A stretch of 64,000 nt of DNA from Gluconobacter wancherniae NBRC 103581 (lineage in GTDB: Bacteria; Pseudomonadota; Alphaproteobacteria; Acetobacterales; Acetobacteraceae). Position 1 is the first letter of the stretch, and the number at the start of each line of letters is the position of its first letter. Position numbers and translations under genes: made by a program. The DNA is taken from the NCBI RefSeq assembly GCF_007988885.1, contig NZ_BJUZ01000001.1, forward strand, positions 744,001 through 808,000. The letters are read 5' to 3'. The notes under the pieces were generated by a model that saw only the letters and a program-made list of their open reading frames with translations, did not search any database and was not told the origin of the DNA. Shown here piece by piece: positions 15,947-24,290 of this stretch.

Positions 15947-17431
15947 TCAGCCGTTCTGCTTGATGCCGGTTAGCCATCCCCCCTTGAAACCAGCATCTTC
16001 AAGGCCGTCCTGGATGTAGTGGTTGCGTTTCATGACATTCCATACAAAGCCACTGCGCCAGTTCTCGGTCATCAGCAGGATCGGGCCCTGATCAATCCCG
16101 AGCTGTTCATTATCGGCCCAGAATTTGCCATTGGATGTGAAAGATGGGTTGAATGCGTCTACAAATCCATAGCGCGTATAGATACGGTCTCCGTAGCGCG
16201 CATGCATGGCGGTAAGGGCGGGAAGGGCAATTTCAGGCGCGAAAGCAATTGATCCGCCAGCAGCAGTCGGAGCGATGGTGCCGTCGTCGAGGATATAGTC
16301 CCGTCCAGCCCCGCGCGCGCTGTAAGCCAGAAAATGACGAGGCTTTCCGTTGACCGTCATCTGGGCATCACCGGGACCATCACACGCCGTCAGCCCCCAG
16401 ATATCCTTCCCATAATCCTTCCAGTCCCCCGGATTTGCCTGCGCATAATCACGCTGCGCATAGACGGCCTGTCGACTATTCTGAAAATAATCAACATTGT
16501 GCGCGCGGCTCCAGTCATCGTGAATGCCACGGAAATCAATCCATGATTCGCTGTATTGATGACCAAAAAGGGGCGCGAAGTTCAATAGCTTGTGGCCTTC
16601 GAAATCACCCCACTGGGAATTGTATGTTGCCGTCCACTTGCGCCATGTATCTGCCGGAAGTGGGTGGCTTGGCGACCCAAGGGCGAGGAGATAGATGATC
16701 ATCCCCTCGTTGTATCCCTTCCATTCGCTCGTGATGAACTGCCCCGAAGGTGTCCACCCCATGCTTAGCCACTGTTTGTGTGCCTGCATCCAGGGCCAGT
16801 CAACGCGCTTGTAAAGAACGTCGGCCAGATGGCGGATTTCACGTTCTTTGGCATCGTCGCGAGTGAAGTAGGACTGTGAAAAAAGCACGCCACTCATTAG
16901 GAGCGCCGTATCGACGCTTGAGAGTTCAGACCAGTCTGCAAATCGCAGTCCGGTTTCGGCGTTTAGAAAGTGGTAATAAAAGCCATGATACCCGGATGAT
17001 CCTGTAGACTCATCGTTCTGGGGTGTTTTTGCCAGAAAGCGAAGGGTGAGAAGTGTACGATCAACAGCCTGTGCGCGCGTGATATATCCGCGCTCTGCAC
17101 CGATTCCATAGGCGGTCAGCCCAAATCCGACGCTGGCGATGCTCGCAGCTTTGGCAGGAGATGGAAAGCGATCAGGGATGAGGCCGGTTTTGGGATTGGC
17201 AGAATCCCAGAACCAGTTGAAGGTCCGTTTTTCGAGGTCTTTCACAAAGGACATTTCGTCCGGGCTTATGGCCGCAGAGCCAGTATCCTGAACGGTTGCC
17301 GCGGAGGCATGCCCCAATGTCAGTCCAAAAATCCCCGCAGCCAATACTCCACAAAGCCACGGACGTGTCTTTCGGTTTATGACGTGCGGAGTTCCGGATA
17401 AGGTCGCTCTGGATCTATTTTTCATGCTCAT
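15947..17431 (-). CDS. GH144-type endo-beta-1,2-glucanase (glycoamylase-domain protein)
   Basis: 494 residues with a signal peptide (hydrophobic LCGVLAAGIFGLTLG, cleavage near ASA). The mature protein is a PF10091 glycoamylase-type (alpha/alpha)6 domain: RTFNWFWDSANP, HGFYYHF, WSELSSVDTALL, EWKGYNEGMIIYLLAL, and a late WADNEQLGIDQGPIL. Secreted GH144 enzymes cleave beta-1,2-glucan. The window also encodes a cyclic beta-1,2-glucan synthase 26 kb away, so trimming of that periplasmic glucan, or use of foreign beta-1,2-glucan, is plausible. Monocistronic, with a terminator downstream. Confidence 0.82.
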   Translation of the reverse strand: MSMKNRSRATLSGTPHVINRKTRPWLCGVLAAGIFGLTLGHASAATVQDTGSAAISPDEMSFVKDLEKRTFNWFWDSANPKTGLIPDRFPSPAKAASIASVGFGLTAYGIGAERGYITRAQAVDRTLLTLRFLAKTPQNDESTGSSGYHGFYYHFLNAETGLRFADWSELSSVDTALLMSGVLFSQSYFTRDDAKEREIRHLADVLYKRVDWPWMQAHKQWLSMGWTPSGQFITSEWKGYNEGMIIYLLALGSPSHPLPADTWRKWTATYNSQWGDFEGHKLLNFAPLFGHQYSESWIDFRGIHDDWSRAHNVDYFQNSRQAVYAQRDYAQANPGDWKDYGKDIWGLTACDGPGDAQMTVNGKPRHFLAYSARGAGRDYILDDGTIAPTAAGGSIAFAPEIALPALTAMHARYGDRIYTRYGFVDAFNPSFTSNGKFWADNEQLGIDQGPILLMTENWRSGFVWNVMKRNHYIQDGLEDAGFKGGWLTGIKQNG

Positions 17432-17701
17432 GAAGAACAGACTAAGCAGAGGAACCTTGTGTAGGGGACCCTCTGTTTCGTGAAAAATTGTTATAGTTTC
17501 ACCGTGCTAAAAAAAATTGTGTCACTCACGAAGTATCTGTCAGAGTGTCTCCCCCAATTCCTATTTTGAGAGTTCGGAACTAATACCAGCAGGTCATCAA
17601 GTGCAGGCCGGATGTTCGAAATCGGTGCTCTGTCGTTCAGCCCATGCATGAAGCTGTCTGATGACATGCTGGACAGAGCCTCTGCATGGGGATTCAAAAG
17701 A
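17432..17701. other. Intergenic region with a weak small ORF
   Basis: 270 bases between the GH144-like gene and the Sel1 gene. On minus, 17491-17667 could encode 58 residues (starting MSSDSFMHGLNDRAP), right after the Sel1 stop, but it has no ribosome binding site and no recognisable domain. AT-rich sequence around 17500 probably holds the promoter of the GH144-like gene. Nothing firmer seen. Confidence 0.3.
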
Positions 17702-18469
17702 TCAATCAGGGATTTGGGGTGCAGATATTCGCATTTCCTGAAGGCGTTGTTTCACGCGGGCCTGAAGAACTGGATCTGTATGCTCTCCAAGTGCGCTGAG
17801 AGCTCGATCCATCGCCAGAAGAATATCGGATGTCGCGTCCACGACAGCCCGCCGCCACCAGGTCAGGGCTTCTTGCAGATTGCCTGCACTGACAAGTGCC
17901 GTCGCATAATTGTGTTGGCCGCGGTAATCCCCGCCTTCTGCTGAGCGACGATACCATTCCAAGGCTTCAGCCTGATTTTGCGGTGTTTCCCAGCCTTCTT
18001 CCAGAAAACGTGCGTAGAGGTTCATGGATTTTGCGTGGTTATTCATGGCTGCGTGACGAAATAGATCCAGCGCTGTTTTCAGATCTCTTTGCATTCCAAT
18101 GCCACGCATGGTCATGATGCCAAGATTATAACGGCCCCACTCGTCGCCTGCGCCCGCAGAAGCAGCATAAGCCTTGGCGGCTTTTTTATAATCTTGAGGA
18201 CAACCCCAACCAAATTGATGGCAGCGGCCCACCATGTTGTGCCCGGGGCCAAAACCTGCATTTGCGGCAATGGAAAACCATTCAAAAGCGCTCTTCTCGT
18301 CGCGCTCCATGTAGACGCTATCGAGCAGTACCTGTCCCCATTGAACGATTTCGAGATGATGCCCATTCATGGCACGTACACGAATGGCTTCGATTTGCTC
18401 AGGGAGCGGGGCGGGCCCGTCTGTGGCAGTCCGTTTACCGCTTTTCCGAAAAAAGAAAGGGAAGGGCAT
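17702..18469 (-). CDS. Sel1-repeat protein
   Basis: 255 residues with four to five Sel1/TPR-like repeats between about residues 45 and 215 (for example KSAFEWFSIAANAGFG, KKAAKAYAASAGAGDEWG, KTALDLFRHAAMN, EALEWYRRSAEGGDYRG, EALTWWRRAV). No signal peptide. Sel1 proteins scaffold protein complexes. In acetic acid bacteria and relatives, such genes often sit beside TonB receptor/PiuC iron genes; here it stands alone but has a Fur-box-like sequence in its promoter region, which suggests iron regulation. Confidence 0.85.
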   Translation of the reverse strand: MPFPFFFRKSGKRTATDGPAPLPEQIEAIRVRAMNGHHLEIVQWGQVLLDSVYMERDEKSAFEWFSIAANAGFGPGHNMVGRCHQFGWGCPQDYKKAAKAYAASAGAGDEWGRYNLGIMTMRGIGMQRDLKTALDLFRHAAMNNHAKSMNLYARFLEEGWETPQNQAEALEWYRRSAEGGDYRGQHNYATALVSAGNLQEALTWWRRAVVDATSDILLAMDRALSALGEHTDPVLQARVKQRLQEMRISAPQIPD

Positions 18470-18497
18470 AGTGAAAAGATAAGCCTGAAGGTCAGAG

Positions 18498-18520
18498 TGA
18501 TAATCAATTGCAATTCATTC
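18498..18520 (-). promoter_or_regulatory. Fur-box-like element upstream of Sel1 gene
   Basis: The minus strand reads GAATGAATTGCAATTGATTA followed by TCA, close to the gamma/alpha Fur consensus built on ATTGAnAATNATTATCA. It ends 29 bases upstream of the ATG at 18469, where it would overlap the promoter. Assigned by eye without a matrix score. Confidence 0.45.
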
Positions 18521-18559
18521 TGAACCTCCTTGCGTTATATGCCTAGAGGGTATGCATGT

Positions 18560-19480
18560 TTAACTGGGTACACGGTCCCATGGGGGGACGGGGCCATAGC
18601 ATTCAACCAGATAATCAATCATGGCCCGGACCTTCAGTGGCACGTGATCAGATGGTGGATAGACGGCGTGCAACGATGGCCCTTCGATTGTTGGGTAGTC
18701 GAGTTCAAGGCGTTTCAGGCGACCATCATGGAGCTCCTCATTCACGATGAAGCTTGGCTGATAGATGATACCCTGTCCCGCAACAGCAGCCTCCCGGAGG
18801 ACATCTCCATTATTGGCCGTCAGCGCGCATTTTACAGAAATGGATTTCTCGCCGTTAGGACCAAAACTCCACCGAGAAGGGCCGACATTGGGGCTTAGCG
18901 TATAGCCAAGGCATGTATGTTCGCTCAGTTCTGCAATTCTTTTTGGGGTTCCCGCACGCTCAAGATAGGCCGGAGAAGCACATATGGCGAAGCGGACATC
19001 CGCGAGCTTGCGTGTCCGAAGGGTGCTGGATGCCATCTGACGGATACGCAGGGTAAGATCCCAGCCTTCTTCGATCAGGTCCACAGATCGGTCATTGAGG
19101 CCAAGCTCTACCGTTACGAATGGATAGCGCCGGCTGAATTCCGGCATGAGTGGGCCGAGATGGCGAATGGCAAAAGAGACAGGGGCATTAAGGCGCAGTT
19201 TGCCATGAGGCTCCAGCTTCTGGCGCCCGACAGTGTGTTCGACTTCGCTGATATCGGCCAGAATTTTCTGGCAACCATCCAGAAACAGCCGACCAGATTC
19301 TGTCAGTGAAAGCTTGCGCGTGCTGCGATGAAAAAGGGTGGACCCCATCCGGGTTTCAAGCGCCACGATATGCTTTGTGATCATCGTTTGGGACAAGGAC
19401 AGATCACGACCCGCAGCGGAGAAACTGCCCAAAGCTGCTACCCGGACGAAAACCTGCATACCGGTAATACGATCAAGCAT
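18560..19480 (-). CDS. LysR-family transcriptional regulator
   Basis: 306 residues from the ATG at 19480 (a GTG at 19492 is upstream). N-terminal winged HTH (FVRVAALGSFSAAGRDL ... TKHIVALETRMG) and a C-terminal substrate-binding domain of the CrgA/AaeR-like clade. Divergent from the DODA dioxygenase with a 112-base shared promoter region, so it probably controls that gene. Inducer unknown. Confidence 0.93.
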   Translation of the reverse strand: MLDRITGMQVFVRVAALGSFSAAGRDLSLSQTMITKHIVALETRMGSTLFHRSTRKLSLTESGRLFLDGCQKILADISEVEHTVGRQKLEPHGKLRLNAPVSFAIRHLGPLMPEFSRRYPFVTVELGLNDRSVDLIEEGWDLTLRIRQMASSTLRTRKLADVRFAICASPAYLERAGTPKRIAELSEHTCLGYTLSPNVGPSRWSFGPNGEKSISVKCALTANNGDVLREAAVAGQGIIYQPSFIVNEELHDGRLKRLELDYPTIEGPSLHAVYPPSDHVPLKVRAMIDYLVECYGPVPPWDRVPS

Positions 19481-19592
19481 TGCCTGCCTCACTCTGGGGG
19501 TGTGAACTGAAATACTTTATATGGGGATTATCGAAGTGAGAGTCTGAGGGCAATGCTTTCCACAAGCGTTTTCGTTAGGATTGAGGTAATAA

Positions 19593-20411
19593 ATGACCGA
19601 GCAGCTAGAGACCCATTCAGGAATGCAGCCGGTATTGTTTCTTCCGCATGGCGGCGGCCCGTGTTTCTTTATGGATGGGGCGGAACGGTGGTCTCGTATG
19701 GAGGCGTATCTGAGTGGTGTGCGTCGATCGCTTCCCCGCAAGCCTTCGGCCATTCTGGTTATTTCAGGGCATTGGGAAAACACTGTCCCTACGGTAACCA
19801 GCAGTCCAAACCCTGCGCTGATATATGATTATTATGGCTTTCCGGAGCATACTTATCGTCTGAAATACCCGGCGCCGGGCGCACCACAATTGGCTGAGGA
19901 TGTCTGCCGCCTTTTGCAGCAGGCTGGCATAGCGTCTGCTTCGGATGCCGAGCGGGGCTTTGACCACGGTGTTTTCGTACCGTTCCTTGTGGCGTTTCCT
20001 GAGGCGGACATTCCAGTGGTGGAATTATCACTGCAAAAGGATCTTGATCCTGTTTTCCACCTCAAGGTGGGTGAGGCTTTGTCCGAGTTGCGAAGTCGGA
20101 ATATCCTGATCGTGGCTACCGGCATGACGTACCATAATCTTCGCTCCTTCATGACGCATGATCCGAGGGCGGCTGAGGCTTCGGTTCAATTCGATGACTG
20201 GCTTACGGAGGTTATTGAAGACACGGCCGTGCGGCGCAATTCCAGACTTTCAAATTGGGAAACCGCACCTGCTGCGCGTTTGTGCCACCCTCGCGAAGAG
20301 CATTTGTTGCCTCTGATGGTTGCTGCGGGGGCGGCAGGTGATGATCGGGGGGTACATGATTATCGGGACGTAATACTTGGAAAGACCTTGTCCGGGTACC
20401 GGTTCGGCTAA
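19593..20411 (+). CDS. DODA-type extradiol ring-cleavage dioxygenase (YgiD-like)
   Basis: 272 residues with GAGG ribosome binding site 5 bases before the ATG. Class III extradiol dioxygenase features: LPHGGGP near the N-terminus (metal His), ISGHWE, YDYYGFPEHTY, GFDHGVFVP and REEHLLPL. These match the 4,5-DOPA dioxygenase family, which cleaves catechol-type rings using a divalent metal. Natural substrate unknown. Paired with the divergent LysR regulator. Confidence 0.92.
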   Translation: MTEQLETHSGMQPVLFLPHGGGPCFFMDGAERWSRMEAYLSGVRRSLPRKPSAILVISGHWENTVPTVTSSPNPALIYDYYGFPEHTYRLKYPAPGAPQLAEDVCRLLQQAGIASASDAERGFDHGVFVPFLVAFPEADIPVVELSLQKDLDPVFHLKVGEALSELRSRNILIVATGMTYHNLRSFMTHDPRAAEASVQFDDWLTEVIEDTAVRRNSRLSNWETAPAARLCHPREEHLLPLMVAAGAAGDDRGVHDYRDVILGKTLSGYRFG

Positions 20412-20542
20412 ATTCGAATTTTAGCGGAACCGGCACGAAACACTCTCGCAACGAGTTGCGCATATCCTCTATCCGGCTTTAAGCTGCCGCTCCTTTTCCG
20501 TCCAAGGAAAAAATGCATGTGGCAGGAGACGGTAGACCCAAT

Positions 20543-21724
20543 ATGAAAAGCATTTTCCAGGCAGGTATTCAGGGGCGCCGCCAATTCATTTTGGGTGGTA
20601 CGGTTGCCGCTGCCATCTCCCTCTCAGGATGCGCGCGTTCCGTCCCCGCCGACCCTTTCGCGGATGTGGATCGTCTGGTCCGATCGGCGGTGAAAGAAGA
20701 CCAGACACCGGGTGCTGTCGTTGTTATCGGGCACGGTGGCCATGTTGTTCATCGGTATGTCTATGGCAATCGCGCGTTGGTGCCTGAGCGTGAAGCCCTG
20801 ACGTGGGACACGCATTTCGATATGGCGTCTCTGACAAAGCCCACAATGACGGCGCTTGCAGTCATGCAACTTGCTGAAGCGGGGCGTCTGAACATTGATG
20901 ATCCGGTATCAAAATACCTGCCGGATTTCGCCGTGAATGGCAAAGCGGCGATAACGCTGCGTTTGCTCCTGACGCATTATTCGGGACTTCCCCCCGATGT
21001 GCCCTTGGGTGATGCCTGGAGTGGGAAGGCAGAGGGTGTGCGACGCGCGATGAATTCCCCGCTGATCAATCCTCCGGGTGCTAAATTCGTTTATAGCGAC
21101 ATCAACTTCATTACGCTCGGACTGATTGTTGAAAAGACAAGCGGGCTGACGCTGGATCAGTATGCACGGCGCAATATTCTTGACCCGCTGGGTATGACGC
21201 AGTCTGGCTTTCTACCAGATCCCGCGTTGCGCCCGATGATTGCACCCACCCAGTTCGATGCGGACGGCACAATGCTACGCGGTGTCGTTCATGATCCGAC
21301 TGCGCGCAGAATGGGCGGCCTGGCAGGGCATGCGGGCCTGTTTTCAGACGCACAGGACATGACCCTTTATGCGCAGGCGTTGCTTGACCGCCTGGCAGGG
21401 CGATCGAGCAAATTCCCACTTGGCCGGGAAACGCTTGTGCAGATGACAACACCGCAGCAGCCGAAGGGAAAAACGGAACTGCGTGGTTTGGGGTGGGATA
21501 TCGACACGCATTATTCGACCCCACGTGGCGATATTTTCTCCCACCACTCTTTTGGCCATACGGGTTTTACCGGGACATCCTTGTGGATCGATCCGGATAC
21601 GGACAGCTACGTTCTGATCCTAACAAACCGCGTGCATCCCTCGGGTGGTCATAGTGTGGTCAAGCTGCGCCACGATATTGCAACGGCAGCAGCAAAGGCT
21701 CTTGGCCTTTCGGCACCGGTCTGA
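20543..21724 (+). CDS. Tat-exported lipoprotein serine hydrolase, class C beta-lactamase fold
   Basis: 393 residues from the ATG at 20543 (an earlier in-frame ATG at 20513 is less likely). The N-terminus has a twin-arginine signal combined with a lipobox (RRQFILGG ... SLSGCA). Catalytic motifs: SLTK (SxxK nucleophile), YSD in place of YxN, and a late HTG. Other motifs such as LLTHYSGLPPD and GGLAGHAGLFS fit the AmpC/EstB/D-aminopeptidase group. Probable envelope D-Ala peptidase or esterase rather than a resistance enzyme. Only 8 bases before the next LysR gene. Confidence 0.88.
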   Translation: MKSIFQAGIQGRRQFILGGTVAAAISLSGCARSVPADPFADVDRLVRSAVKEDQTPGAVVVIGHGGHVVHRYVYGNRALVPEREALTWDTHFDMASLTKPTMTALAVMQLAEAGRLNIDDPVSKYLPDFAVNGKAAITLRLLLTHYSGLPPDVPLGDAWSGKAEGVRRAMNSPLINPPGAKFVYSDINFITLGLIVEKTSGLTLDQYARRNILDPLGMTQSGFLPDPALRPMIAPTQFDADGTMLRGVVHDPTARRMGGLAGHAGLFSDAQDMTLYAQALLDRLAGRSSKFPLGRETLVQMTTPQQPKGKTELRGLGWDIDTHYSTPRGDIFSHHSFGHTGFTGTSLWIDPDTDSYVLILTNRVHPSGGHSVVKLRHDIATAAAKALGLSAPV

Positions 21725-21732
21725 GGCCCGAT

Positions 21733-22623
21733 ATGCGCCTGCGCCACATCGAACTTTTCTATTACATAATGATGACTGGCTCGCTAAGGCAGGCCGCTGA
21801 GGCACTGAACGTTTCTCAGCCTGCAGCCAGCAAAGCATTGCGCTATGCCGAGCAGTCTCTGGGTTTTGCGCTTTTCGAACGTACGGGCGGGAGGCTGGTC
21901 CCTACGCGGGAAGCCCAGATTATGATTCCGCGTGTGAATGGCATTTTTGAGCAGCTTGGCGCGTTAACAAGGCTTACAGACAACTTGCGGAAGGGTCAGG
22001 GAGGACATGAGCTATCGATTGGCTGTGTTCCAAGTCTGGGGCTGAGTATCGTTCCACGCGTCATTGGCCGTTATCGTGAAATTTCCGCTGATAATATGCT
22101 TACCGTGGATACGCTTCACGGTGGAGAAATCGTCAGTCGGCTCCTCAAGCGTGATCTGGATTTCGGGATTGTATTCGGGGCGCATGAAGAGTCGGGGCTA
22201 AAATCTGTCCGCATCGCAGACGTGCCACTGGTTTTGCTGGATTCAACCCGCCAGGAAAGCCCCGTTCGTTTGCAGGATATAGATCCCGCTGGCTGGATTG
22301 GCCTTTCCGATAACGATCCGACAGCATGGGCGCTGAGTTCCGCATGGAAAAAGGCGGGCTGGGAAATTGCTCCAGGTATTCGGGTTCGCACGCATTATAT
22401 GGCGGCGGAACTGGCGCGTCTGGGGGCGGGGTGGACCATCGTAGATGCTTTTACTGCGCTTCATGACCGCACGTTGCCAACTCCGCTGCGGTTAGATCCT
22501 CCGATGTACATTACCTGCACGGCCATTTTCCGCGAAGATCACGCGCTTTCAAGAGTGGCTAAAAGTTTGGTGGCAATTCTCAAGGATGAGTTTGCCAAGG
22601 ATATGGCTTTTCTTGCGCCGTAA
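21733..22623 (+). CDS. LysR-family transcriptional regulator
   Basis: 296 residues. N-terminal HTH (HIELFYYIMMTGSLRQAAEAL ... VSQPAASKALRYAE) and a C-terminal effector domain. Eight bases downstream of the serine hydrolase, so co-transcribed with it and possibly controlling it or the D-amino acid genes that follow. Ligand unknown. Confidence 0.92.
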   Translation: MRLRHIELFYYIMMTGSLRQAAEALNVSQPAASKALRYAEQSLGFALFERTGGRLVPTREAQIMIPRVNGIFEQLGALTRLTDNLRKGQGGHELSIGCVPSLGLSIVPRVIGRYREISADNMLTVDTLHGGEIVSRLLKRDLDFGIVFGAHEESGLKSVRIADVPLVLLDSTRQESPVRLQDIDPAGWIGLSDNDPTAWALSSAWKKAGWEIAPGIRVRTHYMAAELARLGAGWTIVDAFTALHDRTLPTPLRLDPPMYITCTAIFREDHALSRVAKSLVAILKDEFAKDMAFLAP

Positions 22624-22705
22624 TTTCCCAGACTAAATTCTAGTCTATCCGGTTCCATAATAACTGTTCATTAATATTCTGGATAGACAGCAAGGAGTGG
22701 GTGGC

Positions 22706-22894
22706 ATGAGCAGCGAAGACGTCAATGATCTGGCTGGAGTGATCGCAGACATTTCTGAGGAGGAAGTCGAGGATCAGGAAATAGATCCCGGCTCAGAAGG
22801 GGCGAAGTCCCTTATGGGTACAATCCTGATGCCCCTGATTTTGATCGGTCTTGTGTGTGGTGTCATGCTTTTCATCTTCCTGAGCTTTTTCTAA
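22706..22894 (+). CDS. Small single-span membrane protein
   Basis: 62 residues from the ATG at 22706, with AAGGAG 9 bases upstream (a GTG at 22697 is also possible). The N-terminal 35 residues are very acidic (DISEEEVEDQEID); residues about 37-62 form one hydrophobic helix ending at the C-terminus. Looks like a tail-anchored inner membrane protein. Family not recognised. The 181 bases that follow hold the promoter of dadA and no gene. Confidence 0.65.
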   Translation: MSSEDVNDLAGVIADISEEEVEDQEIDPGSEGAKSLMGTILMPLILIGLVCGVMLFIFLSFF

Positions 22895-23075
22895 GCAGTA
22901 GACAGGCATCAGAAATGGGTCCGACTGAGTATAACATGCTGATTATTCGGGTAGTCCGATAACCTCTGGTTATTCCTGCATGGCCAATTTCAAATGGTTT
23001 CCTTTGTCTCCTGCTCTTAGGAAAAGAGGAGTATCTCTTCCCGGCCGGGAGTGAACACCCTCTGGGAGCCTATTC

Positions 23076-24290
23076 ATGATATCCGGTTCACGTTCAGTTG
23101 CCGTCATTGGTGGGGGCACGGTCGGGCTCAGCACAGCTTACGCTCTTTGGCGCGAAGGCTATGATGTCACCCTGATCGAGGAACAGGCGGAAGTTGGACG
23201 TGTTGCCAGTTTCAGCAATGGCGGTCAGCTCAGCTACCGCTATGTCAGCCCGCTGGCAGGGCCAGGTGTACCGCTGGAGGCGTTGTCATGGCTGGGGAAA
23301 GCTGGATCACCCATCTCCCTGAACCTCAAGATGGACCTGAATCAGTGGCGGTGGCTGTTTTCGTTTCTATCGGCCTGCACGCGTTCGCAGAGTGACCGTC
23401 ATGCCTCTGAACTTCTGAAACTTGCGCTTGCAAGCCAGAAGCAACTGGCTCAATGGCGGGAAGAAGGACTGGATGGTTTTCTCTGGCGTCGTCCCGGAAA
23501 ACTGATCATTTATCGGAATATCGAAAAATTCAGGAAAGCATCCTGCGCACTTACTGATTCTCGAACCCAACATGTTTTGGGCGCAGAAGGCTGCATTGCT
23601 GTTGAGCCCGCTTTTTCAGGTCTAAAATCAAGCCTTGCTGGTGGTATTTTCACCGAGGATGAAGAGGTAGCAGATTGCCATCTTTACTGTCAGGCCTTGC
23701 TCGGAAAAATGCAGAACAGCAAAACATTCCGGTATATGCAGGCCACTGCAGCCCTGAGGCCATCTGCCAACAATACCGACCAGTGTGAAGTCTTGGTCAA
23801 CGGCAGGCGTATCGATACTCGGCATATCGTGCTCGCGGCAGGGCTTGCATCCCGCGCAGTCACAAAGCCATTGGGAATTGATCTTCCCCTCTATGCTTTG
23901 CGAGGGTACAGCCTGACGTTACCTGCGATAGAGCACGCTACTCCGTCCGTTAGTGTGACGGATTATGATAATCGCGTTGTTTACGCGCGCCTTGGCGATA
24001 AACTTCGCATTGCGGCTATGGTCGATATCGGGCTTTCTAGCACCAGACAGCAGGAAACCCGACTTTCACAGCTCAGAACTCTTGCGGCACAGACCCTCCC
24101 AGCAGCGGGGCCCTACGATACTGCAACGCCATGGATCGGTGCACGCCCCGCTACGCCAAGCAGTGTTCCCATCATTGGTCGCACCAGATGGAAAAATCTT
24201 CTGCTCAATGTCGGTCATGGAGCGCTGGGCTTTACCCTGTCCCCAGGCTCCGCCAGACGGGTTGTTGAGCTCATTCAGACCGAACAGTGA
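23076..24290 (+). CDS. dadA: D-amino acid dehydrogenase
   Basis: 404 residues. FAD-binding motif VIGGGTVGLSTAY at the N-terminus, then SFSNGGQLSYRYVSPLAGPG, typical of DadA, and a C-terminal GHGALGFTLSPGS that closes the FAD site. Oxidises D-amino acids (mainly D-Ala) to 2-oxo acids and passes electrons to quinone at the inner membrane. The stop overlaps the penicillin acylase start by 4 bases as GTGA, so the two are coupled; the acylase may release D-amino acids from N-acyl or peptide forms. Confidence 0.93.
   Translation: MISGSRSVAVIGGGTVGLSTAYALWREGYDVTLIEEQAEVGRVASFSNGGQLSYRYVSPLAGPGVPLEALSWLGKAGSPISLNLKMDLNQWRWLFSFLSACTRSQSDRHASELLKLALASQKQLAQWREEGLDGFLWRRPGKLIIYRNIEKFRKASCALTDSRTQHVLGAEGCIAVEPAFSGLKSSLAGGIFTEDEEVADCHLYCQALLGKMQNSKTFRYMQATAALRPSANNTDQCEVLVNGRRIDTRHIVLAAGLASRAVTKPLGIDLPLYALRGYSLTLPAIEHATPSVSVTDYDNRVVYARLGDKLRIAAMVDIGLSSTRQQETRLSQLRTLAAQTLPAAGPYDTATPWIGARPATPSSVPIIGRTRWKNLLLNVGHGALGFTLSPGSARRVVELIQTEQ

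Noticed and set aside
17491-17667. 58-residue minus ORF after the Sel1 gene
   Set aside because: No start signal or recognisable family; kept only as a note in the gap entry.
20543-21724. Beta-lactam resistance gene
   Set aside because: SxxK, Tyr and HTG motifs place it in the broad class C fold, but most such lipoproteins are peptidases or esterases; nothing shows beta-lactamase activity.
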